Below are positions 1-14,580 of a stretch of DNA of 64,000 nucleotides, piece after piece. A model generated the notes under the pieces. That model did not search any database, was not told the origin of the DNA, and saw only the letters and a list, made by a program, of their open reading frames with translations. Positions within the stretch are counted from its first letter, which is position 1, and each line of letters begins with the position of its first letter. This DNA is from Promerops cafer (Eukaryota > Chordata > Aves > Passeriformes > Nectariniidae), in assembly GCA_013398275.1 (NCBI GenBank), contig VZSE01008498.1, positions 639,873-703,872 on the forward strand, read 5' to 3'. Both the position numbers and the translations under genes were made by a program.

Positions 1-3000
1 ATTCTGTGACTATGCATGTGTAAGTGGAGTAAGATTGGAAAACATTTGTTCCTTCAAGGGAGAAAAAACTATGATCACGTGGTCCTTTTGCCTCAGAAGT
101 GTTGCCACACTTTGAATTCCAAGTAGCTTCTTTTGGGACCAAGATAGTTTATTCCCATGGAAACTCTGCATTTGCACATTGCTGCTCTGAGCCAAGTCCT
201 TTCAGGCTTTTGTCTTGAGGTACTCTGCCCTGTACAATTCTAATCATGTAGTAATAATCCTGTGCTTCGGTACACGCTTTCCCTTTCATCCCTAAAAATG
301 CATGGGTTTCATCTCAGTTATGAGGTGACCCAACAAATACATCTCCTGCCACCTCATTTATTTGTTTAATGGTCAGTGCAGCCCAGCAACAAATGTCAGA
401 CCTTTCACTCTTTGACTTTCAGTTGCAGATGGAAGAAGCAGAAGTTCAACATGTGGCATGCCAGGGATGGACAGAGAAGCATTGGCCTAATTAGAATTCT
501 GTAGGGGATTTTCATCCAGTTTATTTTTTTTTAATCTTGACAAGACAGTACTGTTTTCATAGGTCTCTGATCTGCAAGTCACAAGTGTCAAAATGTATCA
601 GTGTTCTTGTCCTCTCTGTTGTGACTGTGAATTTATTTTTCTGCTTTTAGAAGAAGAATGGTCATCCACTCGGTTGGGTTAAAATATAAAGCCATCTGGG
701 AATCCCAGGTCATATTGTTTTTCTGGAAAACTCCAGTTAAAAGGCTTTCTGATAGAGAATGAAATTGATAATATATTTGAAATATAGAGGGTTTTTTGTT
801 TTATTTTCATTTTTAAAAATATTTTGTCATTTGGAGGTTAAGTTTTATTTATCCAGGGAGAAGTATGAGAAAAGAGCTTATTATGGCATTGTGTAGTGTG
901 TGATTGTCTCTGGCCCCTGCAACTTGATCTTGGCAGAGGGGTTTATCTGGGTACTGTACAGAGGCACTTGAGGTCATGGGGGATGTTTGTGTATTAAGCA
1001 ATGAAATTCAACACTTGGACCTCTGGGGTATGACTGGTCTGCACTCACACATGCAGATAATGCAGAGATGCTCACCCAGTGTTCTGCAGAGCCCTCCACC
1101 AAGCCACTGTGCCAAAGAGCTCCTGGCTATGACTGATGGCAAAAGGGGTCGCTGGCGTGGGGCTTGGACTAAAAAAGTTGGTAGTCAGTAGTCTGCAATA
1201 TGTCACACTGAAGACTTTTGTAACACAATTTTTCCCAGCTGAGCTGCTCACAGGAATGGCTGGTGTTGTCAGATGCATGGGGATAGCCCTGCATGGAGGT
1301 TTGGCAGGACTTGTTTAGTAATAAGCAGCAATAATTCCTTCTGACAATGGGGAGGCTTCTGACAGGCTTGTTCAGAGACTGATGAATTGTTTTATTCAGC
1401 CTGTCCCCAGGAGAGAAGAGGACAGGAAGGTGTCCTGCTGGGAAACCACACAGCACAATCCTGCTGGTGAACCTGAGCTGGATGCAGCCTTTTGTCACAG
1501 ATACCTCTACTCAGACCATGGCAAAGCAAGGGAATGTGACAAGGGAAAACAGTTTATCACCCATTTGGTGAGGCTGGTAGAACTATGTCTTTGCAGTCGG
1601 CCGCTAAGAAAACAGCTGCACAGGTTTAAAATCTTATTGCTGATTGGTACTCTGCCAGCAGTTACTACTGCAGTGGGAAACCTGGCAAAAAGAAACGTGT
1701 ACCCATGCCTCTGCCATTTCCATCCACAGGCTATCATCTTTGTGGAAACACATGTCCTTTGGTATTGCTAACTATCAGGTGCGTTGGGACATCATGGGAT
1801 TTTGTTTTAAACTTTTTGAGTTGGGTTGAAACTAACACGCTTCATGCTGAAATGAATTTTAAATTAATTGAAAATCGTGAGAAATAATGCTCTTTCATTG
1901 TCAAATTAAATCCTCAGATTAATATCTAAATTCTCAGAAATGTGAGCAGTTGTGGAGGGTTTTTTTTCTTTATCATGGAATTATGAATTCATTGCAGACT
2001 GAAATAATGGATTTTGGTACTTTGCCATCATAGATGCATGCTACTTGAATCTTTATTGCAGGAGATCAAATTCATCTATGCAAATGGCAAAAATGAAATC
2101 CAAGAAAACTGCCTTCATTAAGGTATAAATGAAACCATTTGCCATACTTACAAAGACATTCCCAACCTGCTTTTGGCATAAAATGTGTCTTTTACAGCTT
2201 ATCTTGGCACACACATCTTCTGCTCCTAATTATGAATGCCTTGGGGTGACACCAAATAAGCAATAATTCCAGCTGCTCCTGACAAAAGAAGACACTGCTG
2301 CACTGCATTATTTCTCTGATGAATGTATCTTCCCAATAAGCTGAAGCAGGCTTTGCATCAGCAACATCTGCAACAACAGGGAGTTAAAAAGTAGGTCAGG
2401 TATATTGATGGTTTGGAGAAGGAGAATGGATGAAGGAGGGTGTGTATGAATGTAGATCTGCTTTTGCCTTCATATTTTCCTACAAATACCTTCCTAATTG
2501 ATTCAGGTCCTCTGATGGCAGCCACAGGGGAAGCTTTCAGTATAAAGTGCTTTACTTGGAGCTTCAGTAACCAAGGCTGAAAAATCTGACTCTGTTAGAG
2601 TTAGTAGTAATTCATTTTCTTGACTCATATGGGGACAGCATTTCTCCTTGTAATTCCTAAACAGGTTGAGGGCAGGATCTAGGTAGCACATTGATTATGC
2701 TGTTTGCCCTCAGCACTGCTCATTACTGCTGGCTCTGAAATTGTGTATGTGACAATGACAGCTTGAGGTGAAAAAATATCTAAAATAAGATGGCAAATTT
2801 CAGGAGGGCAGGGATTAAAATCTGCAGCCAAAGGGTTACAATCACCCAAAGAAAAAGGTAGATGGAGACCATGTTTAGTTTTGAGCCTGGTGTTAACATA
2901 CCAGGCAGCCAGGCAGGAGGACATATTGTGGAAATACCTGCAGTGCGAAGTTTGATTCCCTGGGGTAAGAAAGGAGATGGTGGAAGCAGCAGCAGCTGCA

Positions 3001-6000
3001 GTCAGACCAAGAAATCTCTGCTTTTGCTGTTTATTTTAACAGCAATACTGAGTTTATGTTGTGTTGCTGGCTCTGGGGACTGTCTAGCTTTCTTTTCACT
3101 GGCTGGGCAGGATGGGTTTGGAGCATGCTCCCTTTGAGCTGCACATTAAGTTACCTAATGCATAATCTGTAAAGACCACCTTGAAGGAAGAAGAATCTTG
3201 AAGGAATCATCACAGCCATCAAATAGAGTCCTTTGCAGTAGCAGGCAGCCCTGTGATAGATGTTTAATACAGGTAAGTCAACAGAAATGCCACTCTGTAT
3301 ATCCTGGGAGCCACAGAACTTCCCCCAAACTCGTAATAACAAAAGGCCATTATACAAAAGGCAGAAACACAAAAGCACAGCACATGACAGGAAAAAAAAG
3401 CAGAAGAGTTTGGGGCAATACCAGTGTGTTCAGACTCTAAAGTACCAGGAGAATTTGTCCTTTAAAGAAATCTAGAAGGTCCTACAAAGTAAACAATCCA
3501 TCATGTTATTGATAGAGACCAAAACCTTCCAAGCCTTTCCTTCCAATCTAGTTTGGAAGTATTTTTTTGCTTCATTCCTGGGGACCAGCTTAACCCTTGG
3601 TGCCTGAGCAAGATGCATCTTGATTTGGACAATTGTTCATCCTCCATGTCCATTCTGGTTTTTACTGGCCTCTATCTTCTGAGACAGCTAATTAGATTCT
3701 GTGTTAGTATTGATGACCCCAATATAGTGATAGTGAGACACACAAGAAACTGGACACAGACTTTCAGATACATCCTATGTTGACCGCTAACCCACTGTTA
3801 GAGAGATTGTGTCAAATCTTGTAAAAACAATATTCTGAAAATAAGCTAACCTTTTTTTTTTAATGTTTGCTTGTTTTTCTGTTAGATCTTTCTGCAGGGT
3901 GAGGGAGAAGGAGCTCATTAGAGACTAGCACAGGAGTCTGGTAGGCTTGTTTTTCTATGTTGTCACTCTATGCGTCTATCTTATTTTTCTCTGTTGTTGT
4001 CTATAGTAGCACGGATCAGGTGGAAAATCTGTCCTTTCCCATACATTTTTTATAAATTAAACTCCTTCAAGTGGGGCTGCTGTCAAACTAGGTTAACTTT
4101 CAGAGTCTCTATCACACACAATGTCTGTTGAAATTACCCTTTGGGGTTTCAAGGCCACTAAGGGCCATATGCTTCTAGCCTTTAAACAAAAGAGATGAAA
4201 GCAGAAGTGTTGACATTGTAAACAAGAAATCAAGTGAAAGCTTCAGCACATTCTTTACACCAAGAGGCTGTATATTGCACTCTGGAGCAGGACTCGGAGA
4301 AGAGAAGGCTGTGAAAGAGGCACTGGTTATGCTGTCCTTAGACAGAAAATGGCACTGCAGCACGCAAATCACCAAGCAGTTCCCAAACAGACAAACTCAA
4401 CTCTGAGTTGCAAACCTTTGAAGTCTCATGCATAGTTCCCAACAGGTGGGAAATACTGGGTTTATAATGCCTCAATATACCAAAAGTTCCCTATTCCTTT
4501 TAGTGCTGACTAGAATCTGGAAACTCCCTGAATAGAGTTCTGTTATCATTTTGCTGCAACAGTTTTACTAAATAGATTTTTTTCTTGGACTGGTAAGGGA
4601 TAAATCCTAATTAACTCTCTCCATTTTTGATAGCTTGCCTAATTATGAAACAAATTAGTGTCTAATTTTTATTGTTGTGCGAATTAGAATAATGAAAAAA
4701 GCCTTAGAGTAACAAAATGATAAATACGGGTTTTTCCTAATGATTCTGGACTGGGTCAGACATTTAGATATTTCTTCTAACAAACTTATATATGCTTTGG
4801 AAAGAAAAAGAGAGTACTCTTGTGTTATTTCTCTCATTAAACCAGTTCTCAAAATTAGCCTCTGAGAAAATGAGAGCAATAAAGTGTGCAAGATACTCAG
4901 TGCTGGGATTGTCAAGCAAAAAGTCCTGTTTGCCGTCAACAGGTTTTTCTTGAAAGCTCTAATGGGTCAGTTACTACATCCATTCTAGTACTAAGAATAC
5001 TCGGGAATTTGTTTGACATCTGTAAAGAAACCAAGGCATCCAGAATGGAACAAAAGCCCTTATTGTCACTCTGCCCCTGTAAATGAACTGAGTAACAAGA
5101 GGCTAAGATTAAAGAGTATATTAATGCATTTACAGAGAGGGGTCAAAAATAGTAGCAGTGTTGTCTTATGATGGCCAAACACTGTAAAAAAAAGCAAATG
5201 GCCTTAAAGAGTCATCTTGTAAAAGTGGAAGTAATCTGAGATACCTAATTTTGCTACAGTAAGTCAATTTATATTAGGGCGCTATACTATTTATTGAGAA
5301 GTTTTAAACTATAGGGATTGACCTTTGAAGTGAAATCAAATATCTACATGATTAAGAAGAATTATCTGTGTCAGTATATGTAGCTCTATTTTAAAAGGCA
5401 ATATGCTGGTCTAATCTGGTGATTTAACACTTTTAAATACCAGTGGTAAGAGAATCTGTTTCAGTGGTTGTGATGGTTTTTCTGTGTCAGAACTGCTACA
5501 CTGATACCAGAAGTGTATCTAGACAAACCTTTCAAAATGAGTTGCTTATGTGCAGAATGCAACACAGAGGACATAAAATTACATATTTTGGTTTTAAGTT
5601 GATCTTGATATTAAATGTTTGAGGATGGTTATGATTCAGAAGGGAATGCAACTGGGTTTAATGTACTATAGTTGGTTGTGAAGTATATAATTTAATGGTG
5701 TCTTTCTCTCTAAATGTGTTATATACTTCTCTGTACTGCCTTATGTAAGTAGGTACTGAAAGAATATGTTAAACTGATGCATTTTCTCTCTATTTAATTC
5801 TTAATAGTATGTGTGTTCATACTTTATGGTTTATATATTTGTCAGATATTCCCTATAGTTCAGTTTATTTATTCAGGGTCTTTTCTAAAACAGGGTGGAA
5901 GTTCATTTTGCTTTCTTTCTCTTTCACTGCTGACAAGCCTTGTATTTTGTGACTCATTTCTCCCCATTCCTTCTGATGTGCTTGTAGAGTAAGTCTTTGT

Positions 6001-9000
6001 ATTCTTCCATTTTGTCAAGTACAGAAGACTGTGCAGTGTTGTCATCTCTATTTTTAGTACCACTGGTTGAATGAGCAGTCACAGTTGGCATTTCTTTACC
6101 TGTGCAATCCAGAGAGACTCGAAAAGATGTCTTGGCAAAGAATGCAACTAAAGTTTGAATGAATGATGTCTCAGGAGAAAATCAGTTCTAAATGATTAAA
6201 TAAAAAAAACAGTATTAGAAATAATGATTCCTCTTTCCTGCCTGAGCAGCCTCATACCAGCCCATCCCATGAAGGAGTCTATGTAACTGAAAGAGCCAGG
6301 ATTTTAAAACACTTCCCTCAAGTTGCAGTTGTTGGTTTTCAGCTAAGTTCCTATCTATTTTTCTCCCTAAAATTTCTCAAAACCACTGTATGAATTTCTG
6401 TTTCCAGGAGACCAATTCACACAATCCTAATATCTAATAGTTCTCCAAAAGCATTTGATGGTGAAAGAAATAGCAGCGCACAGGCTCCAGTTCAGCCCCT
6501 CAGCTGTGTCTTTGCCAAATTGAAAACGTAGCTGAAAACAGTGAAAACAACCTTTTGTTCAATATTTTTCTATTTTCTCATGTTTACACACTGCCATTTC
6601 TACCTAGAAACTCCAGCTTCTTCTTTATTTATATAATAGTCATATTAAAAAAGGTCTCCAAAGGTATCCATGTCAGAAGGATACAGTCCAGGAATAAAGT
6701 TGTGCTATACCCATTAAGTGCCACATCTTGTATCAGTGCCTTTCTCAGGTAAACCTGTCCTAGGTTTGCCTCAGCTCCATCAGCAGAATCATCTGGCACT
6801 TTTCATGGTGTTTTCTTTGCAGGAAGTGGTCTTCTGGGTCCTTGAGAAGCAGAAAGACAGATTCTAGTGTTTCAGCAACAAGAATTTGGCTTTTCTCCTA
6901 GTTAGGGGCTGTGACTTCCACTTCTTTTTTGCCCTGTCATAATTTAAATTCACTGGCTTATTCCCAAGCTCAAAGTGTGAAATGAGCTCCATGTGCAGGG
7001 ACACAGGAGGTGGGAGTTCAGATCCTTGACCTCTCAGGAGCACAGTAGTTAACTTTCAGCAACACATGGGTGTTGCTTTGACCTTCCTGTCCCCTATATT
7101 GGCTGCATGCAAGGCTGTTTTCTTTAATCTAACAAAGGGGACTTTTAAAGTTATGTAAGAGCTTAGAATGCTAAGAGGAGTGAGCTGCTTAGCATAATTC
7201 TTGGCCTGAGAGGTGCTTTTATTTCTTGTTTATCTCCTTTGATCTCAGAAAAGATGCTTTGTCACCAACTAATCTTTTTCTTTGCTAGAAAAAGGCTGCT
7301 GGAGAAATAACAATGAAAAAGAAAAAGAAAAGATTTGCAAATATTACTGATATGTACTGTACAGTGTCCAGCTTCCAGACATCTATTTCCTGGTCTTGAG
7401 CTTGATTTTGCAAGGTCAGCTTGTTGAATATGCTGCCTATTTGCACCAGGGATGCAGCTCAGTGTTGTGAAAGCTGTGTGAAAACCAGATTCAGCAGGAC
7501 AGAATCAAATTGCAGTTGAATGTGTGTCCACTAGAAAGAAGTGGTTACTTCCCTTTCTGCATGGGGACTTGGATATCAGAACCACTTTTAGTTGTCACAA
7601 TCACATTGTTTGGTGTAGCTGTGCCTTTTAACAAAGTGTGTACTTAGACAAAAAGGAGCTATTGAAATACTTAACTTCTGCCTGTGCTAGCATGAGAGAG
7701 CAGACGTAGGCCAAAAGTGCCTTCTGGTTTCACATAGCTAATACTATGCTGAAGTTATGCCTTTCCCTATTGCTGCTCCATTTCTCCTGGAAGACTGAGT
7801 AGTAAGCTACTTAACTGAAACTGTCTCTCAAATTTACATGCAGTATTTACATTATCTAAAACATGTCACCATTAAAAAACCCCTTTGTTCTGGGTGTGGG
7901 ATGGTGACAGCTGTTTGCTTCTTGTCTGTTCCTAGTCTTTGTATCCCAGCCATGACATCAACTGTTATAATCCCTGCATGCATCAATTTCATTTTACCTC
8001 AGACTTCTTTATCCATAACAGGTGTTCACACAAAGAGAAGAAATTGTGCTCATTGCAGTGAAATTGTCAAAGGTCAAATCAGGTTTGAAGATGGCTCAAA
8101 GAAGCTTTTTTTTGGTCCTCAAATGCAGTTTCATGCTGCTTGGTGTACATTGTTTGTACACAGAATTCTGCATTTTCCATGGAAGTGAGCATTGGGAGTA
8201 ATTTCATTTGCAGAACCCACAGGCTAGTTTTTTGCTAAATAACATTGCTCAGTGTGGTTCTGAAATCGCCTGCTGCTTTGCATCCTTTTAAAATGTTATG
8301 TGGTCTGTGACTCTTGTTTTGCAACAGGAAAGAATTCATGTAAAATCTGTCTTGAATTGATATAAACTTCATTCTTTCCTGAAGTTTACAGAGATGGGAA
8401 ACTGAAGCATTAACCCTCCTTAGCATGGTTACATGCTCTGGAAGACAATGGAGATGTCTTTCACTTACAGTCTGGTGTCCCTATCTGCTTCCACATGGTT
8501 CCACACAATGACCTGCACTGGATGGAGTGCTAGACCTGTTTGAGTGCATTTCTTGGACTTGTGTTACCTTCTGGGGGCTGCATGTTACAAAGGACATAAA
8601 TCTTGATTCTAGAAACAGTACCCATGCCTTTTACTTATGGCTTGCTAATGTGAAAATTACAGCCTTTGCTGCAAAGGTGTTTCAGGGTGCCATGTACTTA
8701 GCCTGCTCAAAATTTCCCAGTTTTATTTTTTTTTGGAAAACCACAAACTATTATTTTTTTGGGTGTGGAATAAACATGTAAGTTACTTTATGTGGAAAAA
8801 CTAGGTATATAGGGTTTTCTTAAGGTTCTTGATGCTTCAAAGCGTCAAATTGGAGAATTTAGCCATTCTCTGCTTTGTCACATCTACTCTTGTGCCCTTC
8901 AGAGTTTATTGTCTCAGGAATATCTAGTGAAGCCTGATTCAACAGTATCTATAAAAAAATTTAGGAAAAGAGACATTGTGGGAGAATCTAATTATAGTGT

Positions 9001-12000
9001 GGCTGACTGAGGAGAGAAACATTGTCTATTTAGTTATTTAATCTTCAACTTTCGTAATATTCAGATATGGCTTTTGTCTCCTAACTTCCAAGAAAATCTA
9101 AGGACTGATCTTAGATCTGTTCAGCCAGCCCTATGATCATTTGCTACCTTTCTATGCAAGGCAGCACTCCAGCTGCAGCAGTGTGTGGCTCCAAGTGTGT
9201 GGCTCCAAATACTCAGCTGTGAGCAAGGGTCTGCAGCTTGCCCTGAGCATTGTGTTACTTTTGCTACTCCTTTAGCAATATCTAACCCTGCTAATTTAGA
9301 GATAGCTCATACATGCCCACACTAGCTGCAGTGACCACAGTAGAGTGATATCTACTGTTTATCTAATTTTTTCTATCCCTCTCTGTGATCCCCTTGGCTT
9401 AAAATAGGTGAAGATCCTTGCATTAAAAATAGAAAGACAAAAGCTATGTGCATGTCTTTATATTTTTGTTTATTACGATAAATCAAATACAGACACATAA
9501 TGAGGGTGAAACCACCTTGCTTTTTTAAGCTATTTTCCCCTAAGCTGCACTGTCTAGAACACAATGAAATAGGCAAAAATGGGTTATATATCTATGAAAA
9601 GATTTTGGTAATATTGTAAACCATAGGAATGAAGCTTGTCTAGACATTTTATTTGTAATCAATGAGATCTTCAGATAAAATTAAGGTCTTATTTTTATAT
9701 CCTCATTTTTGTTGCAATTTTTGACTGTGATTTCCTTATTGTGCCTATTTCCTCTTTGTCTGATTCAAATGGCAAACAGAAGCCTTGCTCGGATCGGTTG
9801 CTCATCCTATTTTTAATTTGCAGGAGCGATTTAATCCTTCTGAATTACAGAAGGGGCAAGCAACTCCATAAACCTGAATAATGAGATTTGTTAAGCATTA
9901 TTTCATCATGAGGTTCTTTTCCAGAAAAAATATTTGATTAAAACATAATGGGTGAAACTGTATGCTGATTCCCAAAGGTTGAGAGGTTCCTTCTCCTAAG
10001 AGATTTTGAATTCTTTTACCTCCCACCAAAATCAACATTAGAGAAGGGATATGACATGACCTGGTTTGCCAAGATTGATTAAAGGACAATGTACAAGAAA
10101 TACCAGTTATTAAAAAATAGTGTTACAATTTTGAGATCAGGCAGTGTAGGCAGTCTACTGTTTAATAATATATGTTGCATGGCTACTTTTATTAAACATG
10201 GGAATAATAACAGATCTGTAATTCTCATTATTGACTTGAATGAACAACAGTCAGTCGAAAGGTTATAAACAGATCTATTTGGATTACCCTACTTTTTTTT
10301 TTCAAGAAAATACAGATGCAATTTTACAGATACAAATACACAACATGGATATGTAAGCTGGATCTATGAAACCACAAAAGACTTGCCAGCAAGTGGAGTT
10401 GAGCAGCAAGTGGGGATAAAACTAGCAGCATGAGGTTGCCACAAGCCTGAGCTGGATGTCCAGCCCACGCCTGCAGTGGAATGCTTCCAGTGCCTCTAAC
10501 TCTTTTAGGCTGATGTTTCCTGCTCGTCCTGCCCCTGGCACCCCCAGCAGGGACAGCACTGAGTCCTGGCATTTGTCGTGTCCTTGCCCTGCCTCGTAAT
10601 GGTCCAGGAGATTTTGCTGTTTGTGAACTGCTCCCCATCTTTCCTCCACCCAGTCTTTATTATATATGTGACCTCTGGGCAGCTGCAGATGTGCTGTCCA
10701 AAAGAACATGTGGCCTATTTGTGTGTCAACAGAATGGCATTTGTTCACCTCTGATTTGCAAAATATCATCTCCAGAAAGTGTCCTGTACTGCAGCTTAAA
10801 TTCAGTATTCACAAATTCCTGCTGGCTTTGTTGTCTTTGCTGATGCCTTGAGGGTCCAAACCTCGGCAGCTGATGTTTTGTTGCTTTGATGTTCTGAACT
10901 GTGTGTTTTGCCAGCCTTAATGCCATATTGTTCCTTTGAAGGCATCAGATGCTGCAACTCGAGAACCTACTACTTCTTCACTTTACTGTGTAGAATGATC
11001 AGTCTTCACCTTTGGTTGGCCTCCACTAGCACAGCAACATTATTCCTCTAGGCATCAAAAAGGTAATGAATGCCCTTCAACGCCTTAATGCTTTTCCTTC
11101 CCTGTCTCAGTTACCTGCACCAGACTACTAATGTTTGAGCTCCATAGGTGATGTTGACACCGATGGAGGTAACCGTGACACTTCAATTATTCATGCCCTC
11201 GGATCTGGATCTGATTTTCACAAGCTCAGGGATCCTGCTTTTTTTTTTTTATTTTCTCCATTTGTAGTTGTGAATTCTTTTTCATTCTAAAAATGGAGCC
11301 CACATCTTCTTCCAGGGAAAGGACGGAGGAAGAGCTGAGACCCTAATTTATGCATCTTCCAGGTTAGATTTGTACAGTGTATGGTAATTTTAAAAGCTTC
11401 CATCTTTAAGACTATCTAAGGGCCCTGGCATTTTTCTAAATAATTTCTAAAAGTCAAGACCAAGCACATGGTATTAGAATTTGCATACCAGTATTAGATA
11501 TTACAAAATCTTTGAGCTTCTTTTGGATAACATTAAGTTTTTTGTTTGGAAAGCACTCTTGTTATGAATTTTGGAGTAGTGGATTTGAAAAAAAACCTAC
11601 ATCTGATCTCCAAAATGGACTTTCCCTCTTCAACACAAGTCCTTCTTCCTTCAGTAAAGGATGAATTGTTATTCTAATCTTCTGCGTTAACTATTTGTTT
11701 ACAGCATTTGGGTTCTGCATAGTTTAGAGGAGGTTCCTGACTTGTTCAAAAGGTTTTGTGCTCAGAGAATAAACTTCAGGCAGGGGGACAGGTAATGAGA
11801 TCAGAAAAGCCACTGAGGCCTTTCAGCTTTGTAACATCAGCAAGTATATGTTGTAACTTTGCCATATCAGCTTGGTAAGCAGCAGAGAGAAAATGCAAGT
11901 TCACAGCCTGGCAAATACAACAATTTAAGAAGAATGTTAGTTCATTAATATTTTAATGCAGTTCTCAACAGTTTATGTGCAACACAATTCAGTTGTGTGG

Positions 12001-12600
12001 TCCTGGCTGCTTTCAGAGAGGTAGGCATTACTCGTCGTGTCAAACCTTTTAGTCTTCACTGCACACCATAGCTCATTATGGGGGATCATGGCTTCAGGTG
12101 AGGTAACTTGATTCATTTATGCACCAACTGGGCAAGAAATTAATAAATATTTAAAACTGAAAATGTATATTTACCAGTGCAATATTGCATATTGAATTAG
12201 TTGTCTGGTTTGCCTGCCAGCATTTTAAAGTTTGTGTTTAATTACCGTGTTACCTAAGTCTGATGGCCAGTCTTTTTAATGGATTCATACTGCTGCCCTT
12301 TCCTTCAGCTTCTCCTTAAGCTCTTCTGAGCTCCTTTTTGACACAAATGAATTGAAATCTTGTCAGCTTAGTGCACTGACAAATGAAAATAGGTGACTAA
12401 TGTTGATTGTCTTTTGAAATTTCATATGCTACTTGCCAAGAATGTCTTATGTACTGCAATCATTTAGAATCCTACACACTCAGGGTAGTAATTTTTTTCA
12501 GGCTGATTGCAGTCAGTTGACAAAGAATATCATCTTGAGCAGATGCTCACCAGTAGCCAACCCTTCTTATAATTACTCAGCATAAGAAGAAAAAAATTAA
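1..12600. other. Upstream intergenic region, no gene recognised
   Basis: AT-rich DNA read on both strands. Open frames here are short (at most about 130 codons), show no recognisable domain and no exon-like splice framing. Simple features only: T- and A-runs, and a 15-bp direct duplication near 9180-9208. In mammals the DNA upstream of GADL1 is a long gene-poor stretch towards STT3B, which would fit an empty region, but that synteny is recalled and not shown by this sequence. Confidence 0.6.
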
Positions 12601-12614
12601 ATAAGACACAGAGG

Positions 12615-13405
12615 ACCATTTAGTCATATGGTCTGATCTCCTCTATATCCTCTGTCACTAGATTTCACACATGTACAAGCAGTGAGAGCAGTAGCAGAAA
12701 CCTGCATTTGGCTAAAACCTCTCTTCCAGAAAGGCATCTTGTCCTGGTTGAGGGATATAAAACCATTAAAAATTTTTTGGTGCCTTTATTAGCTGCTCCA
12801 GTGATGTGTTGTCACCTTAAAAAGAAAAATTTTGTGCTACATTGGAATTTTTCTGACTTCAGTTTCTACTACAGCTCCTTGTTATGCCATTCTCCACTAG
12901 ATTAAAGAGCCCTTCAGAATCCAGGTTTTTTTCTGCATCAAGGTACTTATATGCTGTAATCAAGTCAATCTTTTTGATACGATAAACAGATTGAGCTCTT
13001 TACATCTCACTTAGCAGCATTTTTCTTCAACTCTCAAATCACATTTTCAGCTCCTGATCTGCCCCCTCTACTATTTTTCAATTTTTTTTCTTTTTTCAAA
13101 ACATGGGCAAGAACACAGTATGCAAGACTGGTATCATCACTGATATATCCAGAGAGAAAACTATGTTCCCTATTTCCTACTCCCTTGATGCAGGTCAATC
13201 CTTCCTTTTAGCAACATCACAGTCAGTGTTTAGGATGAGCTGGTGACTACAGCCCCTAAATTGCTTCCAGCAAGTGCCATCACCCACTCAGAGCACAACA
13301 CCTGCAATCCTTCAAGCTTATTACAGGGATTTAGCTATAGTAGATGTATTTTGTTTGACAAGGTGCAGTTTGCCCCTCAATTCAGACTACTTCACTTGGT
13401 TGCTT
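12615..13405 (-). repeat. Ancient CR1 LINE 3' remnant (antisense)
   Basis: The + strand reads like the reverse complement of old amniote CR1 3' ends. The string 'ttagattaaagagccc' style block near 12895-12915, 'tacttatatgctgtaatcaagtcaa' style text near 12945-12970 and 'ataaacagattgagctcttta' style text near 12980-13000 occur in the order expected for the family, followed by a decayed stretch to about 13405. Many substitutions and indels break every frame. Borders are approximate because both ends fade gradually. Identification is from memory of the consensus. Confidence 0.7.
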
Positions 13406-13739
13406 GGTACCTTTGCTATTTTTCTCTTTTTGGGGTCATTTTCAGAGAAAAATACCCATTCAAAGAAGGTTTCTATTCTTTTTGTTGCTTTTTGTTATCA
13501 GTCATTTAGGCAAGGCCTAGTCAATTTAATATCTGCTTTAATGATATCATGGGGTACCACGTTTTCTTTCAGACTTAAAATCTGAACCATCAGTGTACAT
13601 GTAACCAAACAAGCAATCTTACTGAAGAATGAATTTAGGGAAGTTTGATTAGACCTGGTCTTTATAAAAAAGATTGGAATTATTTATATTAATTTTTTTG
13701 GAATGTTTTTAAATTAAATGTTTCTTCCTTTATTATTTA

Positions 13740-14580
13740 GGGTGCCAGTGCTGGCCTGTATTTTCTTCTCATTGCACTTGCTCGTTTTTTGACTACTGGT
13801 GTAAGATTAACACCCCTTTGGAATTTACAAATCATGATTCTTACCTTTCTTAATTACTAGCAGGTTATAATCCCCTTGAGATACATCTACTTGTTTCTTT
13901 TGTAGCACAGAAGCACTTATAGAGCATGTTTACATTTTACATATCAGCACAAAACCACTTATGAGCTACATTTACTACATGGGCCAGTATCATCACTGGG
14001 TTTTCTTTAGTTCCTAACTCTCTTTAAATGCCCTGTTGGTCTTTAGCTATCACAACTGTGGGTATTTTTTCTTGCCTATTAAATTATTAATTTCTGATAT
14101 TGTAACTCGCAATTTATAGCAACTGTAATTTATATAATTTCTCTTTGTTTTCCATTTGCTTTCTGACTGCCACCTTTGAGCTTTTATGGTAAAGTTACTG
14201 CTGTCTGTGATTGCAAAGTCACAGTCTTTTGGCCATTTAATAGACACTTTATGAGAGTCCCTCTTTGGACGTTCACACTAAATATGTTTTTCCTTGTCAG
14301 CTGTCCCTACTGCTTTTTTCAGTTTGGGGAAATTAGCTCTTTGAAGCAGCAGAAATGCATAGTTTTGATTGGGGCTGTCTTTCATTTACCCATGATGAAT
14401 ACAATCAGACCACAATTGCTTGTTCCCAGGCAACTACAGACTCTTAATTTAATGATACCAATCCCTTTTATCTATCAAAATGAGGTTCAAATACTTATCT
14501 CTTGCAGTGTAGGATATCTATTGGGCTACAAAATTACCTTCTCCAATTGTACAAGTTATTAATGGCTTGGTAGAATCTGC
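13740..14580. repeat. Possible second ancient repeat remnant
   Basis: Complex, non-simple sequence with two text blocks (around 14325-14365 and 14400-14460) that remind me of old repeats seen in several amniote genomes (a stretch around GAAGCAGCAGAAAT and one around CAGACCACAATTGCTTG). It contains a 128-codon open frame from 14176 with no recognisable domain, which I do not treat as a gene. It could instead be a conserved non-coding element or plain unique DNA. Confidence 0.35.

Noticed and set aside
1382..1771. 129-codon frame near the left edge
   Set aside because: No domain, overlapped by similar-length frames on both strands.
7838..8188. 116-codon frame with CxxC-like cysteines upstream of GADL1
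   Set aside because: The cysteine pairs are not arranged like a known zinc finger, and no neighbouring exon or splice framing supports it.
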